DNA of 64,000 bases from Caenorhabditis remanei (Eukaryota; Nematoda; Chromadorea; Rhabditida; Rhabditidae): contig NC_071332.1 in assembly GCF_010183535.1 (NCBI RefSeq), positions 2,666,001 through 2,730,000 on the forward strand, written 5' to 3'. This document shows positions 21,701 to 33,279 of the stretch, in pieces (the first letter of the stretch is position 1; each line of letters begins with the position of its first letter). Below the pieces are notes generated by a model. The model did not search any database, was not told the origin of the DNA, and saw only the letters and a list, made by a program, of their open reading frames with translations. The translations under genes were made by a program, and so were the position numbers.

Positions 21701-24000
21701 CAAAAGCCCCTCCCGAATAATAAATAGAAACGGATCCAAATGGATAAGGACCGCCCAGCTGCCTACAGTAACCCACAGCCGGGATAAGGAAGAATGTGAA
21801 GCATATCGGGTAGATCAAAGTGACAGGAACAGAGATAGCGAGGAGGGTGGAGTTTATCTGGAACATCAGGGTAGGTGAAGTGCGCTCTAGTGAGAATGTA
21901 GCCGTATAGTCCTCGTGGACAATGTTGGATTGAAACTAAACTTTGCTCGGGTTCTTTATGCTTTTTCCGGAAAAACTAATCAGTAATGAAATTGAGCAAT
22001 TTATGGCAAATTGAGTTCAAAGTATCAGTCCAGGTGCCCCCTCCCCTTATCAAGAAACGAAAAAAACTCACTTTCGAATGTGTATTCGGAAAAATCATCA
22101 GAATCAACCTCAACAAACATAACAAGAAAGGGAATATCATGGCGGAGTAGTTAAAGTAGAAGGTGAAGAAGAATATAAGTTTTAAAGCCTGATTCGGGTA
22201 TACTGTAGCACAGTAGGCGGTGAAGAGCCCGGTGGCCGGCAGGCGGAGCATCATGTAGTCGGCGATGAAGAACAGGAAGCTCTAAAAACGAAACTTTCTG
22301 ATAAATTTGCTAGATTTCGAGATATCGGCTTCTCAATATCGACACACAAGTTTGAAAAAATAAAAGTTACTCAACTTTGTCACACCGTAACTTTTTCACT
22401 TTTGATTAAATAGCTTTATTTTTATAATGATTGTATAGATCAAAAATAGGGCTACATTTTTGTAGTTGAAAGTTTTTCGATAGCTATTCACCCTACCGAG
22501 ATACGCGCCTTTAAAAACAGGTGCCTTAGCCGGCGAGAGGGGGAGACGCAGAGAAAGCAGACGCTCTCGTTTCTCTCCGTGTCTCTCTTCCCTCCCTCTC
22601 TTTGTCACTGCCGTTAATCTTTAAAGACGCATAACTCAAAATCCTGAATAGCTATCAAAAAACTGTCAACTGCAAAAATGAAGCCCTGGTTTTGATCAAC
22701 ACAACTAATATAATTTAGAAAATTGTCGACAATTCTGAATGACAGTTTTTGGCACTCAAAGAGAGTCAAGTATGGCACAATCATGACTACCGTAGTCTAC
22801 ATGATTCCCGCTAAGATTTTCACCAAAATTTTCAGATTTTTCTCATGACTTGACCCAAAAATGCTCAGTAAGCACTTTTATTGTTCAAAAAATCATTTTC
22901 TCACGGTGTGTGGAAGTTGCAAGATCTTGTAGATATCTTGTGATAAATAAAACATCACATTTTTCTATTTTTGTTAAAAGAATCGTGTAAACAAAATTGT
23001 AGAGGCATCGAGAACAAATTTCAGAAAAAAAGAAACTTGCAGACCCAATGGCGCAATAAGGAACTAGGAAATAGCAGTATTTTGGATTAAAAAAAGGCTG
23101 AAAAATAGAAAATAATATAGAATATGGAAAAGTTAGCGCAAAGATCGCTTTCAAAGATTTTTTCCCTCAAAAAACTTCCTCACTTTGACCGCTTGCCACA
23201 GACTCACATCTTAACCCACCGTTTTGAAACAACTATGGTTGTGTAGATCAAATCTAGAACTACATTTTTGTAGTTGAAAGTTTTTTGATAACTATTCACC
23301 CGACCGAGATATGAGCGTTCAAAGTTAAGCGCCGAGGAGAGAGCGAGAGAGCGTGTGGAAAGAGGAGTGCGTCGAGCTTCTCTGCGTCTCCTCCTCTCGG
23401 CGGCTAAGGTACCTGTCTTTAAACGTGCGTATCTCAAAGGCGTGAATAGCTATCAAAAAGTTGTCAACTGCAAAAATGGAGAGCTAGGTTTGATCTACAA
23501 GAAAAATGTAAAAGTGAAGTTTAGAAAAGCTTTTGGAGAGAGTTACACGGCCAGAAAGTTGACACTCGGATTTTGAATTTTTCAGTGATTTTACAGGTTT
23601 ATTTCACTAGGAAAGGTCAAGGAGTCAGTTTGAAGTTATAGAACGTGGCCTATATCATTGGAAAGCTGAGAAAACGCTGATTTGAAATATATATTAAGTT
23701 TTTGCCCTCTAGATCTTATATTCGAGAAAACCAAGGTCAAAGTTTACTTACCAAGATCTGCGCCAATGAGAGCACCAAAAAAATATGCTGATTAATAGGT
23801 ACATGTTTCGAGGACACCAGCGATTTACAATAGACATAAATAATGCGTATAATAACAAATAACGTCGGGATCATATAAAAAATGGGTACAACTGCAACAA
23901 TAATTGGCCATGAATTCCAGGAAGGCGAGTATTTTTGATAAGTTTCATTTCCATACACAGCTTGGGGAAATGCGGATGATGAGAGGGATGTGTTGGACAT
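18752..24000 (-). CDS. Sru-like seven-TM chemoreceptor (receptor A)
   Basis: Five exons read down the minus strand: 24000-23752, 22281-22072, 21857-21699, 21325-21113 and 18964-18752. All junctions are phase 0, giving about 347 aa with stop at 18752. Hydrophobic segments follow the 7TM order: TM1 WPIIVAVVPIFYMIPTLFVII, TM3 region RLPATGLFTAYCA, TM5 AISVPVTLIYPICFTFFLIP, and a C-terminal RPFGNDCETVIVPWIFYLTHP block. The TGLFT..C and RPFGND..PW..YLTHP motifs point to the Sru family in the Srg superfamily; these are putative ciliary chemosensory GPCRs. Exon 4 (213 nt) equals two exons of receptors B and D joined. The last intron is 2.1 kb and the first 1.5 kb, both holding foldback elements. The gene is convergent with lsy-12, 212 bp apart. 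Family assignment is from motif memory, without a profile search. Confidence 0.8.
19030..19230. other. GC-rich island in receptor A last intron
   Basis: A CG-rich stretch (GGCGCGCGCGTCGCG, then a GCGGGCTCCGC..TGCGCCTCGTGCGCG region) stands out from the AT-rich surroundings. It has open frames on both strands but no recognisable protein. It may be a repeat fragment. Confidence 0.4.
19385..19466 (-). other. tRNA-derived SINE head or tRNA pseudogene
   Basis: On the minus strand, GTGGCGCAGTGGAAG (positions 19450-19436) matches a pol III A box and GGTTCGAAACC (19405-19395) a B box, at normal tRNA spacing. A T-rich run follows, suited to pol III termination. The sequence that should form the acceptor stem (GCACAAG against TTATTCG) pairs at only about three of seven positions, and the anticodon arm does not fold well, so this is not a working tRNA. 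Confidence 0.5.
20829..21083. mobile_element. GTTGACAAC-family foldback in receptor A intron 4
   Basis: Palindrome with ends TATTGGTTGTGTAGATCAAA and GATCTACACAACTAATATAA, inner arms GATAGCTATCC..GAGATACGCG and complement, and centre GAGACGCAGAG..CTCTGCGTCTC. A single arm of a related copy lies at about 20650-20750. The right end lies 30 bp from the splice donor of exon 4. Confidence 0.85.
21880..21930. repeat. GCGCTC/CGTGTACTCC fragment in receptor A intron 2
   Basis: GTGCGCTCTAGTGAGAATG followed by CGTATAGTCCTCGTGGACAA is a solo fragment of the composite seen in lsy-12 intron 6. It is one of few copies outside the lsy-12 introns. Confidence 0.6.
22424..22715. mobile_element. GTTGACAAC-family foldback, receptor A intron 1
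   Basis: Complete palindrome: GTATAGATCAAAAATAGGGC at the left, GATCAACACAACTAATAT at the right, with a GAGACGCAGAGAAAGCAGA..TCTCTCCGTGTCTC centre. Confidence 0.8.
23232..23503. mobile_element. GTTGACAAC-family foldback, receptor A intron 1 (second copy)
   Basis: Starts GGTTGTGTAGATCAAATC and ends TTTGATCTACAAG. The arms include CTATTCACCCGACCGAGATA and GCGTATCTCAAAGGCGTGAA. It lies in the same intron and orientation as the copy at 22424. Confidence 0.8.
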
Positions 24001-24254
24001 TTTTTGTTACCTAAAGTTGAATTATTTGTGTCACAAACGAAAAAGGGGGGGGGGTGTCAAAATGGGGGCGGGGCTTAGGGTGGAGGGTGTTACGCAAGTG
24101 TTTAGTAATTTACACCTAGTTGTTTCCGGGAATTACTCTAACTTCTCGATTAGGCGGTCTCAATGGACTCACTGACACAATAAATAACTTTTTTTTTCTT
24201 TTTTCTCAGGTACGACAACATTTTAAAACATTTTTGCAAGGTTTATCAATTTAA

Positions 24255-25863
24255 AACATTTTTTATTGAAAAAAACACAACTTGTTGAAAAAACGCAACG
24301 TGTTGAAAAAAAACACAACTTGTGGTCAAATAACACAACTTGTGGTCAAAAAACACAACTTGTTGAAAAAAACACAACTTGTGGACACGAAAACACAACT
24401 TGTTGAAAAAAAAACACAACTTGTTGAAAAAAAACACAACTTGTAGTCAAAAAAACACAACTTGTAGTCAAAAAAACACAACTTGTAGTCAAAAAAACAC
24501 AACTTGTTAAAAAAAAACACAACTTGTTGAAAAAAAAACACAACTTGTTAAAAAAAAACACAACTTGTTGAAAAAAAAACACAACTTGTTGAAAAAAAAC
24601 ACAACTTGTAGTCAAAAAAACACAACTTGTAGTCAAAAAAACACAACTTGTAGTCAAAAAAACACAACTTGTTGAAAAAAAAACACAACTTGTTGAAAAA
24701 AAACACAACTTGTAGTCAAAAAAACACAACTTGTTGAAAAAAAAACACAACTTGTTGAAAAAAACACAACTTGTTAAAAAACACAACTTGTTGAAAAAAA
24801 ACACAACTTGTTGAAAAAAAACACAACTTGTTGAAAAAAAAACACAACTTGTTGAAAAAAAAACACAACTTGTTGAAAAAAAAACACAACTTGTAGTCAA
24901 AAAAACACAACTTGTTGAAAAAAAACACAACTTGTTAAAAAAAAACACAACTTGTTGAAAAAAAAACACAACTTGTTGAAAAAAAAACACAACTTGTTGA
25001 AAAAAAAACACAACTTGTAGTCAAAAAAACACAACTTGTAGTCAAAAAAACACAACTTGTTAAAAAAAAACACAACTTGTTGAAAAAAAACACAACTTGT
25101 TGAAAAAAAAACACAACTTGTTGAAAAAAAAACACAACTTGTTGAAAAAAAACACAACTTGTAGTCAAAAAAACACAACTTGTAGTCAAAAAAACACAAC
25201 TTGTAGTCAAAAAAACACAACTTGTTGAAAAAAAACACAACTTGTTAAAAAAAAACACAACTTGTTGAAAAAAACACAACTTGTTGAAAAAAAACACAAA
25301 TTGTTGAAAAAAAACACAACTTGTAGTCAAAAAAACACAACTTGTAGTCAAAAAAACACAACTTGTTGAAAAAAAACACAACTTGTTAAAAAAAAACACA
25401 ACTTGTTGAAAAAAACACAACTTGTTGAAAAAAACACAACTTGTTGAAAAAAAACACAACTTGTAGTCAAAAAAACACAACTTGTAGTCAAAAAAACACA
25501 ACTTGTAGTCAAAAAAACACAACTTGTTGAAAAAAAACACAACTTGTTAAAAAAAAAACAACTTGTTAAAAAAAACCACAACTTGTTGAAAAAAAAAACA
25601 CAACTTGTGGTCAAAAAACACAACTTGTTGAAAAAAACGCAACTTGTTGAAAAAAAAACACAACTTGTTGAAAAAAAAACAACTTGTGGTCAAAAGCACA
25701 ACTTGTTGAAAAAAACACAACTTGTTGAAAAGGACACAACTTGTTAAACACACGCACACAAACACACTTGCACACACACACACACATCGAAAATTCCAAA
25801 AAACACAACTTGTTGAAAAAAACACAACTTATTGAAAGAAAAAAACACAACTTGTTGAAAAAA
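24255..25863. repeat. ~20-bp minisatellite AAAAAACACAACTTGTTG
   Basis: About 80 copies of a 17-21 bp unit with two alternating endings, ..CTTGTTGA and ..CTTGTAGTC (or GTGGTC). Runs of two or three TAGTC units recur between runs of TTGA units (near 24440, 24605, 25020, 25160, 25330, 25465), giving a loose higher-order pattern. Copies degenerate at both edges; a CACACAC tract interrupts near 25750. Long frames here (CFFSTSCVFF) are repeat artefacts. Confidence 0.95.
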
Positions 25864-26099
25864 CTTATTTTTTTTAACTAAAAAGCTGGTCAGACCAATT
25901 CCATTTTTTTTTGTCAATGCATTATATTATTTTGGAAATTAGTGGAATTCTCTAGAATAACTTTTTTCTGAGTACCTAGTCTGGGTGGTTTTTTCTTCTT
26001 TTTTTTTCAAAAAATTTGTGTTTTTTCGATTCCTGTGAAACTATGAACCGGAAATAGTGAGAAAATTGGTTTTTTTTGTGAAAATCTGAAAAAAAAACG

Positions 26100-26160
26100 G
26101 AAAAATGGCCTAAAACGAAGCAAATTAGAAAATCGCTCCGTGTACTCCTCGTGGACAAGA
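26100..26160. repeat. Solo CGTGTACTCC dimer monomer
   Basis: CCTAAAACGAAGCAAATTAG followed by CGCTCCGTGTACTCCTCGTG is nearly identical to the monomer at 13630, 15140 and 17110 in lsy-12 introns. It lies between the two minisatellite arrays. Confidence 0.75.
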
Positions 26161-26227
26161 CGAAAACTGCAATTTGAAATGTTCAGCTTATTTAAATAAA
26201 TTTCACCTACAGAATTGAGAGAAAACG

Positions 26228-26366
26228 TGTTTTTCAACAAGTTGTGTTTTTGACCACAAGTTGTGTGTTTTTTCTACAAGTTGTGTTTTTTTTTTCAACA
26301 AGTTGTGTTTTTTTTCAACAAGTTGTGTATTTTTTCAACAAGTTGTATTTTTTTCAACAAGTTGTG
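26228..26366. repeat. Inverted minisatellite array
   Basis: Six or so units of TTTTTTTCAACAAGTTGTG, the reverse complement of the main array, separated from it by about 365 bp of unrelated sequence. The array ends about 40 bp before the 3' end of receptor B. Confidence 0.9.
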
Positions 26367-26403
26367 TTTTTTTAGTCATTTCCACAGCTTTTACCCACCT
26401 CTT

Positions 26404-28638
26404 TCACCCCAAAATCGGCGAACTCGTCCCCCTTATCGCTGACACCGCCGATGACTGACTGACAGTCCGTTTTTTCCGGAACATCGGATGAGTGAAATAC
26501 AGTATCCATGGCATCATAACAGTCTCACAGTCGTTTCCAAACGGGCGGAATATCATCAGATAGTAGACACAGCTAAGTACGGTTAGGTAGACTATCTGAA
26601 AAATTTTTTGGCTGAAAAAAATGTTCACAATTTTTTCTTACCGTTAAAATAGTGTTATTAATAAACGGTATGATAAAAGATATCATAGTTATAGATAGTG
26701 AAGTTTCAGCTCTTTGGGATTGTTGCTTAGTTCGGGCGGATCTGAAAATTGTAGATCACAAATATTGTAGTCCTCGTGGACAACTAACGAGTTGTTAAAT
26801 ACGGACTGTCTTAGCTTAAAAACCATCAGAACTGAACAAATTATAGTTAATGTGCACATAACCACTGACATTACCAAATGGATGTAGGAATTACGCCACT
26901 GTAAAAATTATTTACGTGTGTGTCGATTTACGAGCGTGAACTGTAAACTGTAAACTGTAAACCCACACCAAACCAGCCGCCACTGTAATAGATATACGTG
27001 GCGCCGTACTGTAACGGAGGTCCCATTTGTCTACAGTAACCCAGTGCCGGAATCATGAAGGCGGTGCAGAGGAATGGGATGAGGAAGAGGATCGGCAGAG
27101 AGATGATCATGATTTTGGAGCAGATCTGGAAAAATTGTCAGTGGAGCGCACCGACATCCTGGTAGAGATAAGACTTACCATCGGATGGTCCCGTGGATAA
27201 AACAGGATCACTAGTCTTATTAAACATAGAAGAAATGGAAGGATAAGAATACAGTAGTTGAAATAGAAGGTGCAGAAAAAGATGAGTTTGAAGAAGTGAT
27301 TTGGTTGGATATTGGCACACCAGGCTGTGAGGAGACCGGTGGCTGGAAGGGAGAAGCGGAGGAAGTCGGAGATGAAGAAAAGGGTGTTCTGGAAAGTATG
27401 TTTAGTTATAGTAAACACAATCAGGTCCAAAATTTGACATGTATCAAGGTTTTTAAGACATTGAAACTCGTTTTTTTTTAAATTTAGTTTTATCTTGGCA
27501 CTAGGGAAGGTCATGGAGTCCGTTTGGAGTTATGGCACGTGACCTACCACTGGAAAGCTGAGAAAACGCCGAATCCAAATATATATTCAGTTTTCGCCCG
27601 GTCAAAGTTTCTACACACTAACACGTCATTACTCTCTTACCGTGCAAAACATGGGGTGTGGGGGCGCAACCACTTGTTGGTTCAATTTCGCTTTTCTCGG
27701 ATACCAGGACTCGAGGGCAAAAAATGAATATATATTTGGAATCAGCGTTTTCTTAGCTTTCCAGTGATATAAGTCATATCCCATATCTCCAAACTGGCTC
27801 GGTGGCCTTCCCTAATGAGATCCAGCAATAAAAACTTCTAGCTACCTGCTGCTGGCCATGAGCTGTTCGCCCTACAATTTTTATACAGATACGTAGCGGT
27901 TTGCAAGTGAGTCCCCCCTGGAACCTCCAACTCTTTCCAGACCCCCAACACGTCCCCTTCTTCACGGACGGTTACTTCTACTATTGGCTCGCTCTTATTT
28001 TGTCACTTGACCCTTTATACAATTCCTACAGAATTGTATCTTTTTCCTCGGTGTACGAGTCATAGTTACAATTTCTTTGTTTTGACCCTTTCATCTTTCC
28101 GCTCTTTGATTCTTTTCTATTGTTTGTAAACTCCGCCTCTATCCTTTGTATAAAAGCCCAATGGTGAGCATCTAATTTTATTTTCCAATAAATGATATCT
28201 TAACCTCCAACCGCACTACAGAATCGTTTTTACCATCCCTGGTAAGTTAGGTAGTTTTACATTCTGAGGTGAGTTATTTGGCAGCAATCAGACTTACTAT
28301 GCTCTTCTACTTTTCTGATTAATTTTAAAGTGTGTCTAAGCTTAATTTTCATTTTCTGGTGCAAACTTGAAAGCATACTTAATTAACACATAGTAGTTCC
28401 TAAAAAATAAATAAAAACTCACGAACAAAAAATATAACATAATAATCGCATAGATGTGATGATTCATCGAGTGAGCAGTGTTCCAATGACTCGGTGCCCG
28501 ACATGACTTGAAGATTTTCAGCATGATGACGACGGTTGGCGTCATGTAGATCAGTGGAATAACAGCGAGAGGGGTGGAGAAGGTGAAGGTGTATTGGAAG
28601 TTTTGATATTCCGGGAGGCCATGAATGTATTCTTCCAT
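26404..28638 (-). CDS. Sru-like seven-TM chemoreceptor (receptor B)
   Basis: Six minus-strand exons: 28638-28423, 27388-27179, 27125-26967, 26898-26789, 26741-26642 and 26595-26404, about 328 aa. Phases are 0, 0, 0, 2, 0. It starts MEEYIHGLPEYQNFQYTF; the HGLPEYxNFxY opening is shared with D and I. Later motifs are LPATGLLTAWCANIQPNH, YCRQMGPPLQYGATYIYY, WRNSYIHLVMSV and RPFGNDCETVMMPWILYFTHP, all fitting Sru. The 47-nt intron 26788-26742 carries part of the GTCCACGAGGACTAC dimer repeat. Intron 1 (1 kb) holds a palindrome of about 330 bp. No frame damage seen. A close paralogue of D by exon sizes and motifs. Confidence 0.85.
27497..27835. mobile_element. Palindromic element in receptor B intron 1
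   Basis: Left arm CTAGGGAAGGTCATGGAGTC through GGAAAGCTGAGAAAACGC to TTCAGTTTTCGCCC; right arm carries the complement, GGGCAAAAAATGAATATATA to CTTCCCTAATGAG. Single arms occur at about 23600-23750 and 32300-32430. Confidence 0.8.
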
Positions 28639-28639
28639 T

Positions 28640-30310
28640 TTTCTGAAAAGTAGGCGACTTTTAGAAATTAAAATATAAATGTGGTAAAGGAAAGTGGAAA
28701 AATCTAATCTATTGCGGAGTGGGAGGGTTGAGAAAAGTCGTTTAGGTAATAAAAAAGAGAAAAATGTACATAAAAGTGTTAATCAAATGTTCTTAGATCA
28801 GAGCGACTAGTGGAATACGTGGAATTAAAATCAACACAAATTATTGCTGGAATTTGAAGAAATGAACTAATTGTCTCAAGGGGGACACCAGACACATCTG
28901 TTAAATTGGTCAGACAGGAGGATTAGATGAGAACTGGAAATGTGGCTAGACTTAATGAGTGTTTTTGATGTGATTCATAGTACGTACCAATTCTAGGTTT
29001 GTAGGGAATGGTGGTAACAAGCAATTTTGAATGGAAGGTATGTGGAATCGGTAAATCTGAGAGCGCGAAGGAAGTCTTTGTAGACGCGGCTTTCAAACGA
29101 TCTATAAATATGGTAATAGGTACTTTCGACTAGGGTGAGTCCATTTCTGAAGTTGAAACCGGCTAAATGTTTTTGCGATCTGAGTTATAAGCTCTCAAAC
29201 TTTTCGAATGGTTAAGCACAGGTCAACCGCTCGGTGTCGTATATGCGGCGGATTCGTAATTCCATGTGAAAAGCCTCGAAGAGCTCATAACTCGGCTTGC
29301 AGAGCCATTTTGCAGGATTTGACTGCAGAAATGGATTCCCCGAAGTCAAAAGTACCTATGACCAAATTTATAAATCGTTTGGAAGCAGAGTCTTCGAAGA
29401 CTTTCCCAGTTAGAACCACCGACGAAATTAAAAAATGAATTCCGCATTCTCACGTCTTCAGTTTTCCATTCGTATAAAATCCTTACAGACAAAGAATGAA
29501 AAACGCGCTCTACTGGAGTAAAGTTCGGGGCACAAAACATTCGAGTGACACACTCAAAATTGAAAAAAAGTGAAAACATATTAGATTCCTCGAGTTTAAA
29601 GTTTTTTTGGTAAAAGTTAAAAAGTACATTCAGAATGCTCACATTTTTAGTTTTCGATTCGTATAAAATCCTTACAGATAAAGAATTGAAAACGCGCTCT
29701 ACTGAACTCACAATGAACAAAAAACTCAATTAACTAAAACCTCTATATTTCGATCCATATCAATCACATTCAAATTTAAAAACCAGATTCAGAATCCTCA
29801 GCTTTTCAGAATTCTTGTAATCGTAAAAGTGAAAATCCGGTCTATCAAACTCAAGTTCCAAATATTGGAAAATTTGACGCACTATCTTAACACAAATGTG
29901 AAGGAGCACTTTAAAGAAGGGACATTTCAAAACTGGGTCATTTTGAAACAAGACATTTTTTTTAAACTGGGACGCCTCGAATATTCCAAATCCTAACGTT
30001 TTCAAACCGAAGACATCAAATTTTTATAATATATTTCCAAGCCGGAAAAAATGTTTTATCACTACTCTCTACTTCTTTTTCTTTTCCTACTTATCCTTTT
30101 AGACTGATTACATTTTGATTGGAATCAGAATGTGACACATTCTCTGATAGACACACCACGTGTGCCATGCAATCAGTATGAAAATTATAACAAATTTATC
30201 CATACATACATACAAATAGATTTCAGGAAACAACAGTTAACACTGTCAAATTGGGACCAGCAGGCGGGCTGTAATAATCGTTTATCCGTATTCTTCAATC
30301 TTCCTTCAGA
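28640..30310. other. Intergenic spacer between receptors B and C
   Basis: No gene seen. It holds the palindrome at 29085-29400 and a direct repeat: TCGTATAAAATCCTTACAGA with AACGCGCTCTACTG occurs at about 29470 and 29650. The rest is unique-looking AT-rich sequence. Confidence 0.6.
29085..29400. mobile_element. Palindrome related to the one at 45226
   Basis: Arms GATCTATAAATATGGTAATA / GACCAAATTTATAAATCG and GAGTTATAAGCTCTCAAAC / GAGCTCATAACTCGGCTTGC. The same family forms the palindrome inside intron 1 of the four-TM gene. The frame across it is not a gene. Confidence 0.75.
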
Positions 30311-33279
30311 TCAAAGTAAAATGGCTCGTTTCGAGACGGAAACATTTGAAACTGACATCACGGATACCACTTTCTCTTGAGTTGTCAGCACTTTTCCACA
30401 ACATAACTGTTTGATGAACGCGTTACGGTAGTCGGTACTCCGCCAGTAATATACATAGAAATTGCATGAATATGAAATAAGACCTGGAATAAGAGAGGAA
30501 AGGGTTGGTGATTGTCATGATTGTCCAAACATATTAGCCCGGCACAGTATTTACAACTGCGCTCCACCGAAACACCCTTGAATAATGTCTCTTTTTCCCT
30601 AACTTTCCCTAAGTCTCTCATTTTCACACACAATTTTTTTCGGTTATGGTAGAGCGTGGTTGTAAGAAGCGTGTACCAATTTTCGAAGCGGGTCAACACG
30701 GGCCGGCTCGTAACTCACTTCAAACTCAATATTATGAGCAGAAAAATATACCAAAATGTAGATCTCGGCGAGTTCTATGTTACTGACCTATTAAGGACCG
30801 GATGGCTATTTGTTAATGTACTGTTTTGCCCATTTTCGTCTTTGCTGCACACTGAAAACAAATTATCCAGGCCGTAGCAGGCCATAGGCACCAGAGTTGT
30901 GCGTAAGTCATTTTTTTTCTAAAAAGTCGGAAGTAAATTTTGAAAACGGATTTCGAAAGTCGGAAGTCGGAATTCCGCACAACTCTGATAGGCATATATT
31001 CTAGGGCGCTATATACAAACCATTAAAAAAAAAAGTTCTGCCACTTATCTCTATGGAATTTTGCGCCAAAAAGGGGTTTTGGAGTCTTTGATCAAGTTTT
31101 TTATCAAGATCTCATAACTCTATTTATAATTATAATATTGAAGGGAAAAATATTCCAAAATGAGGATCTCGGCGAGATCTACGTTGCTGGTAAACTTCGA
31201 GGCAAAACAACAAAGAATTTATATGCCGCTAGACAAAATCCCAGTGGACGGCATATAAATTATCCGTTATTCAGCCCAGAATGTACCAGCTACATAGAAA
31301 GAATTCCGCCTTCCGCCTTCCGCCATTTTAAAAATTACATTCCGCTCAACAAAGACTCGGATTACAGTTCTCACAAGCGTATCACTAGAAGAAAGGCCCA
31401 ATTCCTCAATTGTTGAATAATTCTCTGTTCACTGTTTGAATTTTATAAAGAAAACTATCTTCACTTCCAAAAAACCTTACCCGGAATCACTGCATAAGTG
31501 TTAATTGTATCCGGATCCACTGGCGGATCCTCGATATTACCCATCACTGCGATCAACAAGGCGGATAGAACTGAAGACCCACAAAATACCACTGCTCCAA
31601 CTATCACCGTGTTTAAAATTGCTTTTTGAATCATAATGTTCTTTTCGGTCTTGTTCTTGAATGCTGGAATTGGATTGTAAGTGATCAACTTTGATCGCAG
31701 AGATCTAGACCAAGAATGAAAAAATCAAATTCAGATGTGGAGTAAAAAAAGGGGGTTTCCTAGAATATGTGGTGGTGGTGGATTAATCAGTGAAAGGAGC
31801 AAAGTGTGCCTGGTCATTGGGGACTACATTGTATACAAAATTAATATGACAAGAAAGTTGAAGATTTGCGGATTCTGAAATTGCTATCAAAATCTTCAGA
31901 AAGCTACACGGAACTGATTGTGAGATATTAGCTAGACACAGTTCTTACAACTGCGCTAAACCGAAATCCCCAATGTCTTTTTTCTCTGAGTCTCTCAATT
32001 TTGCACACAATTTCCTTTGGTTTCGGTAGAGCGCGGTTGTAAGAGCTCTGAACTAGCTCAAACTTCAAAGCCGCGTATCTCAGCTCGTTTCAATGCTAGT
32101 CAAAATCTAAAAACGGATTCAGAATCCTTGTGACTTTAGCTTTTTAGTCATGTTGCTTTGTAGCAACATTTTTCAATTGTTGCCCCTCTAAAACTCACTA
32201 CAGCAATACACAACCATATACGTATAAAGATAGACCAGTAGTGTCACAACTGCGCCCCACAGGTTATATTGGTTCCAGACGATGAATACCTGAAAACAAG
32301 AATATCAGTGACAGTCGAGTTATAGGACGTGACCTATATCATCAGAAAGCTGAAAAAATGCTGATTCCAAATAAATATTCAGTTTTTGCCCTCGATGCCC
32401 GGTATTCGAGAAAAACGAGGTCAAATTTTTGGACCCCTGGAAAGTCAATGTTATAGGTCACGTCCGACGTTTAGGAACCGATGATAAAAACGGTTTCAAA
32501 ACGTCCCCAATTTTGTCACTTACCGCCACCGGCATAGCATTTGGCAAGATGCATGGCTCCACTTCCGACGCATCCAGTTTTATGAAACTCATTAGCTGAA
32601 AATCTCTCAACGTCATCTGGCTAAAACTAATTAAAATTCCACTCACCAAAAACAGAAATCCAATCAAAACTCCAGGTGTTACCAGAACCAGTAGATACTT
32701 ATTGCGGTTCACTGTTCGGTATAAGACCACAAAGTTGAGCGCGATCAGGCGATCGATAGCTAGCGCGAATATCATATACACTTCGAATGGCTCGATGAAG
32801 ACGTAGGAGGCATTTGCCCAGAAGCAACTTCTACAAGGAAACAATCTATATGAATTCAAAGCGAAACCGAAAGTCTAGTGAAGCGCGTTTGCACACGACT
32901 TGGCAGGTTGAGTCGCTACTCAGCCAAATTTTGTGCAGCTAAATTTGTCGCGCAGTTGCTTCATATGGACTTGCCATGGCCTTGCACAAATGTTACCTCA
33001 AAGTAGTACCACCTAATTTCAGCGTCATCCGTAAGAAGGACTGAAATTCATTGAGAAGACAAAGAGAGTCACAACAAGCTAACACTGCTAGCATCACTCC
33101 TGGAATCAAAAAACAAATTGAGGTAATTGCAAATACGCTCCACCGGACTCACCGCACTTATGCTGCAACGCTTTGTTCTGCCACGTTGCGCAGATAATAT
33201 TCGCGTTACCAAATAAACCAATTAATGCGAAAATTAAAAGAGATGTACGGATTATTTCAATGTCAGTGTCGGTAGTCAT
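30311..33279 (-). CDS. Srsx-family chemoreceptor (receptor C), frame broken at intron 4
   Basis: Minus-strand exons 33279-33153, 33099-32997, 32830-32524, 32289-32199, 31704-31481 and 30483-30311; the sum is 1025 nt, one short of a multiple of three. TM1 LLIFALIGLFGNANIICATW, TM2 VMLAVLACCDSLCLLNEF, TM3 PFEVYMIFALAIDRLIALNF (a DR-type end like rhodopsin DRY), TM5 LWGAVVTLLVYLYTYMVVYC, TM6 VIVGAVVFCGSSVLSALLIA, TM7 AVIPGLISYSCNFYVYYWRS. These fit Srsx, the rhodopsin-like nematode chemoreceptors. The donor after exon 4 is A|GTGAGT (phase 1), but exon 5 needs phase 2. As written, splicing gives a stop within seven codons of exon 5. Either one base is missing in the sequence or this is a recent pseudogene. 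Confidence 0.75.
30535..30665. mobile_element. GCGCTC foldback at the 3' end of receptor C intron 5
   Basis: TTAGCCCGGCACAG..TTACAACTGCGCTCCACCG at the left, GGTAGAGCGTGGTTGTAAG at the right. It lies about 50 bp from the last acceptor. Confidence 0.75.
30680..31420. repeat. Fragments of the CATACTTG/CCGGGCC foldback family
   Basis: GGGTCAACACGGGCCGGCTC, ATACCAAAATGTAGATCTCG and GGACCGGATGGCTATTTGTT at 30690-30830, and a diverged ATTCCAAAATGAGGATCTCG arm at about 31145-31180, match the intact elements at 49346 and 63447. The ends are eroded. Confidence 0.65.
31930..32045. mobile_element. GCGCTC foldback in receptor C intron 4
   Basis: TTAGCTAGACACAGTTCTTA with ACTGCGCTAAACCGAAATC at the left, GGTTTCGGTAGAGCGCGGTT with GTAAGAGC at the right. 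Confidence 0.75.

Noticed and set aside
24246..25850. Long minus-strand frames of up to 221 codons (CFFSTSCVFF repeats)
   Set aside because: They are readings of the ~20-bp minisatellite; all frames give the same short-period peptide and frame follows unit length, not selection.
29208..29438. 76-codon frame with a CRICGG-like motif suggesting a zinc finger
   Set aside because: It lies across a palindromic repeat whose relative at 45226-45560 lacks the frame.
32600..32670. Apparent 26-nt intron (GTGAGTGG..TTTTAG) in receptor C exon 3
   Set aside because: Too short to splice, not a multiple of three, and removal would break a continuous TM segment.
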